A stretch of DNA of 64,000 nucleotides from Hymenobacter cavernae (lineage in GTDB: Bacteria; Bacteroidota; Bacteroidia; Cytophagales; Hymenobacteraceae): the NCBI RefSeq assembly GCF_014641455.1, contig NZ_BMHT01000001.1, positions 868,001 through 932,000 on the forward strand, written 5' to 3'. The notes under the pieces are model-generated. The model saw only the letters and a list, made by a program, of their open reading frames with translations, was not told the DNA's origin and ran no database searches. Below, in pieces: positions 55,301-61,894 of this stretch. Both the position numbers and the translations under genes were made by a program. Within the stretch, counting starts at the first letter, position 1; the number at the start of each line of letters is the position of its first letter.

Positions 55301-56298
55301 ACGTAAACGATGTTCGGGTAGCGCGCAAAAATGTCTTCCAGCCCTTTCTTGTAATTCTGGTAGAACGGGTGGGCAATGTCCTGCGTCACGCCGCCGTATT
55401 TGCGGGCAAACGGGTAAATCGACCCGATAACCGGCAGCGGCAGAAATGCATACTTGAACACGATGGACAGCGGAAAAATATGGTCGCCGACGGTGAAGTA
55501 GCCGCCGTGAATACCGTCCGACTGAATCGGGTGATGGGCAACGACCATGATGTTCTTGTCCTTGTTGCGGGCAATAACGTCTTCGAGCTGCGTGAAAAAG
55601 TCGGTTTCGTTGGCTACGCCGCAGCCGTTGTTAGCGCCGTAAGGCTTTTCGGTAGCTTGCGTTTGCAGAAACCACTGCGAGTTGATCATGATCATGACCA
55701 GATCATCCTGCACGCGCACTTCAAAGGGACCCGGGCAGCCGTCGCGCGGAATGAGGAAGTCGCCGGTGTAGGCAAACGCCGCCGAATCCTTCATCATGTA
55801 GTCTTCAATGAACTGCTGCTGGCGTCTTACTTGTTCTAAACCGCCGGCTAGGCCCTGGCGCCAGTCGTGGTTACCGGGTACCATGTATTTTTCGCCGGCG
55901 TAGTCGCGCAGCACATTCAGCTGATCAACGAGGCGGCGCTCCGACTCCTTGCGGTCGGCGGCATCTTCGGGTGGCAGGCCGTACTCGTACACGTTGTCGC
56001 CGAGGAAAACGGTGGTGCTTTTAGCTCCCGCCGCCACAATCTCCTTGTGCAGATAGTTCAGGGACGGTTCGCCGCCCTGCTCTTTCGGAATTGGCTTGCC
56101 CACGTCGCCGATCAGGAAAACGGTGTAGCGAATGTGGGTGCTGTCGGGTGGCGTTTTGGCCTGCCAGTTTTCGCCGCCATGGTGATAGTTCGGCCGGACC
56201 GGATGGGGGGTTTGGCTTTTCTTCTGCGCGGCAGCCTCGGGGAATCCCAAGCCGCCACCGGCAAACAGAAAGCAACAAGCAAGAAAAAATCTTCTCAT
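52393..56298 (-). CDS. Fusion: calcineurin-like phosphatase + kinase-like module + outer-membrane barrel
   Basis: About 1301 residues from the ATG at 56298 (MRRFFLACCFLFAGGGLG, signal peptide); 56328 adds ten. Numbering from 56328: a metallophosphatase domain at 68-350 (LIGDVG, FLGDNVYEYG, PGNHDW, VVAHHPIQ, SGHEHNLQYF, all metal ligands present). Residues about 490-690 look kinase-like: YRVGGGKQTASLKV (G-loop-like), YTLRGLNKDPS, YGALAIPPLASAAGI, then LFDMWIGDWDRHEDQWRW and TAVPEDRDIAFF, which parallel the catalytic and metal motifs of HipA/CotH. The last 400 residues are a BamA-like barrel ending VFLGFDFLF. Function unknown; periplasmic phosphate chemistry at the outer membrane is an inference. 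Confidence 0.8.
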   Translation of the reverse strand: MRRFFLACCFLFAGGGLGFPEAAAQKKSQTPHPVRPNYHHGGENWQAKTPPDSTHIRYTVFLIGDVGKPIPKEQGGEPSLNYLHKEIVAAGAKSTTVFLGDNVYEYGLPPEDAADRKESERRLVDQLNVLRDYAGEKYMVPGNHDWRQGLAGGLEQVRRQQQFIEDYMMKDSAAFAYTGDFLIPRDGCPGPFEVRVQDDLVMIMINSQWFLQTQATEKPYGANNGCGVANETDFFTQLEDVIARNKDKNIMVVAHHPIQSDGIHGGYFTVGDHIFPLSIVFKYAFLPLPVIGSIYPFARKYGGVTQDIAHPFYQNYKKGLEDIFARYPNIVYVSGHEHNLQYFKTPTYHQIISGSGCKTQHVKPGSGADAMFSDKEKGIARVNYYDDGQVWTEFLIPVDSGQTARRVFRTPLYAKPTAVVQEVAVKQQAPAPSFKDSTITVAAHPRYDERGKFHKFLFGEHYRKEWATPVRMRVLDLGTEKGGLSPYRVGGGKQTASLKVRNEEGRNYTLRGLNKDPSAVLPEALREGAAKDILQDQISAQHPYGALAIPPLASAAGILHTNPVLRYIPQDPLLEQYYDRFANTPVFLEEDAKDDQSDVASLGNAKNLVGTDKVLERLQEDNDNRVDEKAFARSRLFDMWIGDWDRHEDQWRWAERKDKEGDRKFTAVPEDRDIAFFKGDGVFPYLASRKWAIRNFQNFGPDYADWKGLNLTALANDRVFLASVSKEDWVKTAEDLKQRLTDAEIDKALRQRWPKKIYDEHGPEIAAKLKSRRDLLPQLAADYYTMVSKITEVKGSSKNEKFVVERLEGDKTRVTVQKINKDGKLTKILFDRTFDNKVTKDIRLYGFAGNDVYDVRGDVKSGTNVRIIAGTDRDSIVDRSRVRGLGNYTQVYDADTGNVIVPGRTTRLRLEPGTDVSRYDYPNRTDRKDYQLNYLGPAAYFGYNIDDRVFVGGGITYRRYGFRKAPYASQQSLMANWSPSQNAYNVRYTGNFVDVFGKLDLNLTSQLYGPQLLYNYFGLGNDTRNEAPAGGGRVRNRDINDTYRIRFSRFYVAPMLEKSIFSFLKLGFGPQYDQFRVDRDQMGKKILDGLGTGNDDRTGAAIGIRESDFQLNRYLGGKVYLNLDASSSPKNPRIGIRWYNSAEYNYQLNGEQLQFGRLASEVRFYVSPNFPFQLTWAGRIGAARNLGDYRFYQANTLGGTTNLRGYRRTRFSGRSSFYANGEVRLQLFTFNAYLLPGKFGILGLADAARVYSRYDVKTGFDALHTAVGGGVWVDILKQAVINVTYSVGEEKLVFLGFDFLF

Positions 56299-56549
56299 AC
56301 AGAAGCAATAAGCGTAACAAGTAGGCAATAACCCATCAACGTAAACCCGGAACGAAGGAATGGGGTTAGAAAAAAACTGGTAAACTTAGGGATAAGCCCC
56401 GTTGGCTTATCGTAAAACCGTGTCGGCTGCCCTACGCAAACCGACCGGATACAGTTCAGGCTAGTAACGAAAAACCTGGACCTGATATTCGCGTTCTACC
56501 TTGGTTTAGCGCTGCTCTCCCTTGGCAACGTCCCTTTTCACTCCCCCGC

Positions 56550-57788
56550 ATGGAAACCACCGAGATACTGAAGGAAGCAAAATCCGAGATTATTGACCAA
56601 GCCAGCGCCTACATCACGGCGCTTTTCGAGAAAAAGCTGCCGGGCCAGCTCGTTTATCATAGCCTTAAACACACGCTTACCACGGTGAAGGAGGCGCAAG
56701 CCCTCGGAGAAACGGCCGGCCTGAGCAAGAGCGACCTGGAGGTGCTGGTGCTGGCGGCCTGGTTTCACGACGCGGGCTACACGGAGGTATACGATGGCCA
56801 CGAGTATCGCAGCATGGAGCTGGCCGAACAATGGCTGACCCAGCAAGGCTACCCGCCCGAACGCATTGCGCAGGTGAAAGATACCATTCGGGCCACTCAC
56901 CGCAACGAGCGCCGCGAAACCGAGCTGCAACGGCTGCTGGTCGATGCCGATATGAGCAACCTAGGTAGTGAGGACTTTATTGCCGGGGCCGAGCTGCTAC
57001 GGGCCGAGTGGGAAACGACCGTTGGCAAAACCTACTCGAACGTGGAGTGGGCCGAAAACCAGCTCGACTTCCTGCTGACCGCCAAATACTATACGGACGT
57101 TGCCAAAGAACGATACCAGGACCAGTTCAAAGCCAATATAAAGGAGCAACGCGACCTGCTGAAGAAAATCGAGAAGAAGAAAAAGAAGAAGGAAAAGGAA
57201 AAAACCGAGACGTTTGCCGAGCCCAAGCGCGGCATCGAGACGATGTTCCGGACGATGTACGGCAACCACATGAAGCTCTCGGACATGGCCGATAAAAAGG
57301 CCAGCATGATGATTCAGCTGAACGCGGTGCTTATCTCGGTCATTGTCACATACCTAGGTACCAAGATCGGGGGCAAGTCGGCGGCGCTGAGTCCGGCCTT
57401 CACCCGCAACCCGCTCCTCATGGTGCCAATGGGCCTGCTGCTCATCACGGCCCTAGGTTCGGTGGTGTCGGCTATCCTCTCGGCCCAGCCCGACGTGACG
57501 AGCTTCAAATGGCTCAAGAAAAGTCCGCAGGTAGCCAACAACCGCCGCGTGAACCTGCTCTTCTTCGGCAACTTCAACAAGCTCAGCCTCGACGATTTTC
57601 AGGGCGGCATGACCGAGCTGATGCGCCAGAAAGATTCGCTCTACACCAACATGGTCACCGACATCTACTACCTAGGTGACGTGCTGGCCAAGAAATACCG
57701 CCTGCTCCGCATCAGCTACACCATCTTCATGGTCGGCCTGATCCTGACGGCGCTGTCGTTCGGTATCGTGCTGCTGTATAAGGTGTAA
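56550..57788 (+). CDS. HD-domain phosphohydrolase fused to DUF5706 (Pycsar effector TM) domain
   Basis: 412 residues. The HD domain (20-150) keeps all metal ligands: VYHSLKHTL, AAWFHDAGYTEV, IRATHRNE and VDADMSNLG. A charged linker (IEKKKKKKEKEKTE, about 207-220) follows. From 230 on is the DUF5706/PycTM domain: FRTMYGNHMKLSDMADKKAS and membrane segments at about 256-274, 287-312 and 388-411. In Pycsar defence, PycTM effectors are gated by cyclic pyrimidine nucleotides made by a class III cyclase. Here the HD part could degrade a nucleotide signal. It is divergent from the phosphatase-barrel gene and convergent with a cyclase-like gene. Confidence 0.88.
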   Translation: METTEILKEAKSEIIDQASAYITALFEKKLPGQLVYHSLKHTLTTVKEAQALGETAGLSKSDLEVLVLAAWFHDAGYTEVYDGHEYRSMELAEQWLTQQGYPPERIAQVKDTIRATHRNERRETELQRLLVDADMSNLGSEDFIAGAELLRAEWETTVGKTYSNVEWAENQLDFLLTAKYYTDVAKERYQDQFKANIKEQRDLLKKIEKKKKKKEKEKTETFAEPKRGIETMFRTMYGNHMKLSDMADKKASMMIQLNAVLISVIVTYLGTKIGGKSAALSPAFTRNPLLMVPMGLLLITALGSVVSAILSAQPDVTSFKWLKKSPQVANNRRVNLLFFGNFNKLSLDDFQGGMTELMRQKDSLYTNMVTDIYYLGDVLAKKYRLLRISYTIFMVGLILTALSFGIVLLYKV

Positions 57789-57795
57789 GTGCTGC

Positions 57796-57882
57796 AGGAA
57801 CGCGCCACGGCGCGTTCTCACCCGCGCCGTTCGATAATTGGTAGTAGGTCGTTCAACGCCGAACGCGCCGTGGCGCGTTCCT
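57796..57882. repeat. Intergenic inverted repeat, 'AGGAACGCGCCACGG' family
   Basis: AGGAACGCGCCACGGCGCG.. (57796) and its perfect complement at 57861-57882; each arm is a palindrome (GAACGCGCC/GGCGCGTTC). About 43-bp loop. The right end overlaps the stop codon of the DUF2652 gene. It separates the convergent HD-DUF5706 and DUF2652 genes. Confidence 0.9.
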
Positions 57883-59032
57883 ACTCACTCTTCAGCGCCG
57901 CCAGGTGCTTGATGGACTCGCCCAGAAAGCGGTGCATGCGGCGCAGCTGGCCGAAGCGGATCAGGCGGCTGGGGCTGGCTACGTGGCCGTACCGGAATTC
58001 CACCGTCAGCAGAGACGTGCGGTCGGTGATGGGCTCGATGAAAAAGAACAGCAGCGAATTAGGAAAAAGCCGGAAGTGCGAGATTTTCTCGACATATTCA
58101 ATCCGGTGGTCTTCGTCCTCGAAGTGCTGCACGGCCTGAAAGTCAATCTGGCCGTTGTTGATGTCGACTTTGTAGGTGGTGCCCAGGCGACCGGCTTTGG
58201 TCACATCGTAGTGCACCTTGGTGGCGCCCGCCATCCAGCGCGGCCGCAGCCGGAAGTTGCTCACAACGCGCAGCACGTCGCGGGAAGGCAGCCTAATTAC
58301 CCGGCGCACTTTCAGGGCGTTATTCTGCGTGGCGCCGGGGCGGCCGGGCGCCAGCTGCTCATCCAGCAGCAGGCGCAGGGGTGTGAGGTGGGCGTAGTGG
58401 TAACAGATCTGACCTAGGTAGTCGTAGGTGCAGGTGCCGCGCAGCAGCCGCGTCCAGGAAAAGCTGCGCACGATGTCGGCTGGCTTTTGCGTGGCCAGGT
58501 AGTCGTCGGACAGCAGCAGGTATTCGCTGCCGGTCACGTTGTTTTTGAGCAGCCGATGCACCACAATCAGGTCGCGGCCCATCAGCTTGGTAAAGTCACG
58601 AATCTGAGCCACGCTCACGCGCCCGTAGTGTACGATAATCTTAAGGGTCAGATCGTTGCTGCGCAAGGCCGCGGCCAGCGCCGAGTCGGTGTCGCGCTCC
58701 ACCAGCCGGATGTAGTTCTGAAAATCGAGGAAGATACGGCGGCACTGCGTCACTAGCTCCTGAATGGAAGGCGGTGGCCCAAGCCGATAAAACAGAATGG
58801 CATCGCCCTGAATCTCACTTACTTCCATACCTAGGGTGTTCGCCTCAATCAGGATTTCGAGTAGGTCGGCTACCAGCCACGGCGCCAGACTATTGCCCGA
58901 TTCCTGAATAAAGCGCGTGAAACCGCTGATATCCGGAATAAATAAGAGCGCGGGTTGCGTGCCGTCCGTGCCGGTAGTGGTGCGCCCTCCAGCGGCGCGG
59001 CGGGCAGCGTGCAAATCGTCCAGTAAGCCCAT
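57881..59032 (-). CDS. DUF2652 nucleotidyl-cyclase-like domain fused to SRPBCC domain
   Basis: 383 residues from the ATG at 59032 (MGLLDDLHAARRAAGG); a GTG at 59161 would add 43 residues. Residues 28-180 resemble class III cyclases: FIPDISGFTRFIQ (metal Asp34), EIQGDAILFYR (metal Asp77), IIVHYGRVSVAQ and GRDLIVVHRLLKN. In the last, the Asn of the cyclase VN-x3-R motif is Ile156 while Arg160 is kept, so catalysis may be altered or lost. Residues 225-380 form an SRPBCC/START-like ligand-binding domain (VRRVIRLPSRDVLRVVSNF, WMAGATKVHYDVT). Convergent with the HD-DUF5706 gene. Confidence 0.82.
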   Translation of the reverse strand: MGLLDDLHAARRAAGGRTTTGTDGTQPALLFIPDISGFTRFIQESGNSLAPWLVADLLEILIEANTLGMEVSEIQGDAILFYRLGPPPSIQELVTQCRRIFLDFQNYIRLVERDTDSALAAALRSNDLTLKIIVHYGRVSVAQIRDFTKLMGRDLIVVHRLLKNNVTGSEYLLLSDDYLATQKPADIVRSFSWTRLLRGTCTYDYLGQICYHYAHLTPLRLLLDEQLAPGRPGATQNNALKVRRVIRLPSRDVLRVVSNFRLRPRWMAGATKVHYDVTKAGRLGTTYKVDINNGQIDFQAVQHFEDEDHRIEYVEKISHFRLFPNSLLFFFIEPITDRTSLLTVEFRYGHVASPSRLIRFGQLRRMHRFLGESIKHLAALKSE

Positions 59033-59114
59033 GCGTGCGGAAAACGGTAACTGAACAGATAAGAGAATCGCTGCTTGACAGGTAACGGCGTTTACGCAGA
59101 GGTTCGCATCGCAG

Positions 59115-59147
59115 TTTGGCAGTGGCGCTGCTTTCCCGTTACCTTTA
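59115..59147 (+). promoter_or_regulatory. Bacteroidota-type promoter of tRNA-Arg
   Basis: TTTG at 59115-59118 (-33 box) and TACCTTTA at 59140-59147 (-7 box, consensus TAnnTTTG) with 21 bp between. The tRNA begins 17 bp further. Confidence 0.65.
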
Positions 59148-59163
59148 CGCCCAGAAACCACCG

Positions 59164-59238
59164 GGCCCCGTAGTTCAACGGATAGAATAAGGGTTTCCTA
59201 AACTTTAGATGTGAGTTCGATTCTCGCCGGGGCCACCA
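59164..59238 (+). tRNA. tRNA-Arg (anticodon CCT)
   Basis: Acceptor GGCCCCG pairs with CGGGGCC, D-arm GTTC..GAAT, anticodon loop TTCCTAA with stem AGGGT/ACTTT (two G-T pairs), T-arm GTGAG-TTCGATT-CTCGC, and an encoded CCA end (59236-59238). It reads AGG codons. It stands alone between a protein gene and a strong terminator. Confidence 0.95.
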
Positions 59239-59242
59239 GAAA

Positions 59243-59274
59243 ACGGCCTCCCCAACCTAGGTTGGGGAGGCCGT
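59243..59274 (+). terminator. Terminator of tRNA-Arg with CCTAGG at its apex
   Basis: Perfect palindrome, half-arm ACGGCCTCCCCAACCT, centre CCTAGG, followed by GTTTGGTTTTTGG. It starts 5 bp after the CCA end. Confidence 0.88.
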
Positions 59275-59311
59275 GTTTGGTTTTTGGAATAGCTACGAAG
59301 TCGTTCAAACA

Positions 59312-59416
59312 GCCGAATTGCAAATCTGGCTGAGCGGGCAATTCAGCACCTAGGTGTGGGTAGCTTCTGGTTTGCAAAGGCGTACCTACTCGGCCGAATT
59401 TATAATTTGGCTGAGC
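59312..59416. repeat. Pair of GCCGAATT..GGCTGAGC direct repeats
   Basis: Two 24-bp units (59312-59335 and 59393-59416) share GCCGAATT and GGCTGAGC ends, with different middles (GCAAATCT, TATAATTT). Each is a loose palindrome (GCC-AAT / ATT-GGC). A CCTAGG lies between them (59350). They precede the MBL-fold gene by about 100 bp: possible regulator sites or a small repeat family. Confidence 0.5.
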
Positions 59417-59518
59417 TGATCCTTTCTAACAGTTTCTATGTGGTAAGTGCATGTTTGGTAAAGTAAGAGGCGAGCTTAACCGTCAACTGGTATATCGCAC
59501 GCTTTTCTACGCCAACTC

Positions 59519-60517
59519 ATGCAAACGTCTTCTCAATACAACGGCAAGAAATACCTCAATACCCTTGCGACCAGTGTAGCGCCGCCTAGTGGCTATGGCC
59601 GCATGCTGCGGCGCTGGCTGTTAGGTAAGGAAGTGCGCGAGCCACACCAAACTCCAGGTCCGTTTTCCGTCGACCTGACCGCGCTGGCAGAGCCGGTGCC
59701 CGCCGCTGTACTCCGGATAACGTGGCTCGGGCATTCGTCGGTGCTATTAGAAATAGATGGAAAACGGTTCCTGACTGACCCAGTATGGGGGCGTGCCTCG
59801 CCGTTTGGGTTTGCGGGTCCCAAGCGCTTCTTCCCGATGCCCTTGCCTATCGCGCACTTACCTGCACTCGATGGCATTATTATCTCACACGACCACTACG
59901 ACCACCTCGACGAAGCCGCAGTGCGGGCCTTCGCGCCAACGGGCGTATCTTTCTTCTGTCCACTTGGCGTCGGTGCGCACTTGCGGCGGTGGGGTGTGGC
60001 GGCCAACCGCATCACGGAACTGGACTGGTGGCAACGCGTGGTGATAGGAGAGACACACACGCTGGTAGCAACGCCTGCCCGGCACTTCTCGGGGCGCGGC
60101 TTGCGTGACCGGGACAGCACGTTGTGGGCATCGTGGGTGGTGTTGGGTCCGCAGCACCGCGCCTTCTTCGGCGGCGACTCCGGCCCGTTCGAAGCTGGCT
60201 TCCACGAAATTGGCGCTGCTTACGGGCCTTTTGACCTGACGATGCTCGAAATTGGTGCCTACGATGCGGAGTGGGCCGATATTCACATGGGGCCCGAACA
60301 TGCCGCAGCGGCCCACCAGGCTTTGCGGGGCCGTTTGCTGCTGCCGCTGCACTGGGGAACCTTCAACCTAGCTTTTCACAGCTGGACCGAGCCGGTGGAG
60401 CGTTTGCAAGAAATAGCCGCTGCCCGGCAACTGAAGCTGCTGCTGCCACGGCCGGGCCACCGAATTGACATAGCAGACGGAGCCATAGAATCGGGTTGGT
60501 GGCGTAGCCTAACTTAA
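59519..60517 (+). CDS. MBL-fold metallo-hydrolase (NAPE-PLD/UlaG-like)
   Basis: 332 residues. Metallo-beta-lactamase fold: ITWLGHSSVLLEIDGKRFLT, zinc motif IISHDHYDHLDEAAV (HxHxDH), ATPARHFSGRGLRD, FFGGDSGPF and LPLHWGTFNLAFHSW. The ARHFSGRGLRDR..LWASWV pattern is shared with N-acyl-phosphatidylethanolamine phospholipase D-like bacterial proteins. The substrate is probably a phospholipid or phosphodiester. The start ATG at 59519 follows a promoter-like AT-richer stretch. Confidence 0.9.
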   Translation: MQTSSQYNGKKYLNTLATSVAPPSGYGRMLRRWLLGKEVREPHQTPGPFSVDLTALAEPVPAAVLRITWLGHSSVLLEIDGKRFLTDPVWGRASPFGFAGPKRFFPMPLPIAHLPALDGIIISHDHYDHLDEAAVRAFAPTGVSFFCPLGVGAHLRRWGVAANRITELDWWQRVVIGETHTLVATPARHFSGRGLRDRDSTLWASWVVLGPQHRAFFGGDSGPFEAGFHEIGAAYGPFDLTMLEIGAYDAEWADIHMGPEHAAAAHQALRGRLLLPLHWGTFNLAFHSWTEPVERLQEIAAARQLKLLLPRPGHRIDIADGAIESGWWRSLT

Positions 60518-60532
60518 CCGACACGGTTTTTT
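60516..60532 (+). terminator. Weak terminator after MBL-fold gene
   Basis: Short AACCG-ACA-CGGTT stem overlapping the stop codon, followed by TTTT. Only five paired bases, so tentative. Confidence 0.4.
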
Positions 60533-60631
60533 ATTGGTGCCAGCAATGCTTATGCAAGCGGATGTGATTACTCCAGCCCAACTCGGCTGATGTATAATCC
60601 GGCCAGGTAAGCTGAGCTAGGTTGCGGCGCC

Positions 60632-60925
60632 TCACACCGTCATGCTTTCCTCTACTACTTCCGCTAAGTCAATTTCTTCCAGCGGCGGCACGGGCGCAAA
60701 CCGGGATTCGTGGAAGTTGGCTTCCGGGAAGCCGGGCGCCACGTCCGCATTGTTGATTTCGACTAACGTGATACCGTAGCCGCGGTGCGTGTCGTAGATG
60801 CCGCGCACGGTGTAGATCGGGCCGCGCTTGGGCGTCTGGATGTTGGGGTTCTGTACGAGGAGCAGCGTGAAGTCATCGTTGGTGCAGATAACTTCCTGGC
60901 CAGGGTGAAAGAGCGGCGGATTCAT
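60632..60925 (-). CDS. Conserved small protein, unknown function
   Basis: 97 residues, MNPPLFHPGQEVICTNDDFT at the start. Strands with PKRGPIYTVRGIYDTHRGYG and ITLVEINNADVAPGFPEANF, ending in HESRFAPVPPLEEIDLAEV. It looks like a small all-beta (SH3-barrel-like) cytoplasmic protein. No catalytic motif; not recognised further. The frame is supported by good codon bias and a short acidic tail. Confidence 0.65.
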   Translation of the reverse strand: MNPPLFHPGQEVICTNDDFTLLLVQNPNIQTPKRGPIYTVRGIYDTHRGYGITLVEINNADVAPGFPEANFHESRFAPVPPLEEIDLAEVVEESMTV

Positions 60926-61378
60926 GATTGCAAAGGTAATGGTGGTAATCCGTTGCCGTATAGTCTGAAAAGTGTGAATGCCTAGGTTATAGGCACTCTA
61001 GTACAAGCCGGATAACAGGCCCAGCCAGAACGAAAAAGGTCCCGTGGAATATTCCAAGGGGCCTTTTCATGGATGGGCAGCCAAGCGCAGGTAGTAGCGC
61101 TGGTATTCTGCTAGTCACATGTTTGTGTAATTGACTAGGCAATAGCAAAACGCAATCTTGCTTTTCCTAATGCGCAAACAACGATGAAAACCATTGCGGC
61201 AGGAATCTTACTTAACCTCGTCCTCATCAAGCTCAACCGGTGCTTCACTCACGTTTGGATGAACACGACGGGCACTTGACTGCTGGTGGCACGCCAGGCC
61301 AGCATTGTGCGCTAACTAAAAACGCAGGAGCTTAGCAAAGCTAGGTTCAAGTGGGTTGCGCAGCGGCCGGCTTTCAAC
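60926..61378. other. Intergenic region with one hairpin, no supported gene
   Basis: Holds the hairpin at 61032-61068. A 31-codon frame at 61184-61279 is too short and has no supporting feature. Confidence 0.5.
61032..61068 (-). terminator. Palindromic terminator-like hairpin
   Basis: AAAAAGGTCCC..TGGAAT / ATTCCA..GGGGCCTTTT, nearly perfect. On the minus strand it ends in a T-run, so it may end transcripts from the gene at 61379, although about 310 bp away. Confidence 0.6.
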
Positions 61379-61795
61379 CTAGGCTTCCCGCAGCCAGGCG
61401 GCGGCCACCTGCGCGTCATTGAATACCCGGTAGATTAAGGCGCCTTCGCGGGCATCATTCATCAGCGTACTCACGCCCAGCCGCGCGAAAACATCCTGCG
61501 GCAGCAGCACGGCCGCAATCATTTCGCGTTGCAGAGCGTGGCTGACGGTTAGCCACTGCTCCCGGATCCAGGTGCGCTCTTCCTCGGTGAAAGGCGACAT
61601 AGCCCGCTGATTAGCAAGCATTTTGTTCCAGCCGCGGCGCTTCATCAAATTCTCCAGGTGATTCAGGAAGGCCCGGTAGTCGGTGAAGTTTCGCCGGCCG
61701 GCTTTGTAGTCGACCACCACGTAGCCATCAGGGTGCTCGTACAGGCGACCAGTTAAGTTTTCGTAATAAATTGGGAGGCCAGATAAAATAAGCAT
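61379..61795 (-). CDS. Small SpoIIAA/STAS-like protein, paralogue C
   Basis: 138 residues from the ATG at 61795 (MLILSGLPIYYENLTGRLYE). It follows the same order as the genes at 18645 and 20299: a strand pair (YENLTGRLYEHPDGYVVVDY), a helix (FLNHLENLMKRRGWNKMLAN), a strand (MIAAVLLPQDVFARLGVSTL) and a final FNDAQVAAAWLREA. Sequence identity is low but the ends align well. Cytoplasmic; function unknown. Confidence 0.68.
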   Translation of the reverse strand: MLILSGLPIYYENLTGRLYEHPDGYVVVDYKAGRRNFTDYRAFLNHLENLMKRRGWNKMLANQRAMSPFTEEERTWIREQWLTVSHALQREMIAAVLLPQDVFARLGVSTLMNDAREGALIYRVFNDAQVAAAWLREA

Positions 61796-61839
61796 AAGCG
61801 CAAAATACGTCATCCTGGGCGTTCGAGATACCTCTGCAC

Positions 61840-61882
61840 CTCAACAAAAAGCCCCGGCGTATGCCGGAGCTTTTTTGTTGAG
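61840..61882. terminator. Bidirectional intrinsic terminator
   Basis: CTCAACAAAAAGCCCCGGC / GCCGGAGCTTTTTTGTTGAG, with a GTAT loop and A/T-runs on both sides. It lies after the minus-strand aldo/keto reductase. Confidence 0.88.
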
Positions 61883-61894
61883 ACCAGCTAGATT

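Noticed and set aside
61184-61279. 31-codon frame starting MKTIAAGILLNLV
   Set aside because: A short hydrophobic start is suggestive of a small peptide, but length and lack of other support are insufficient.
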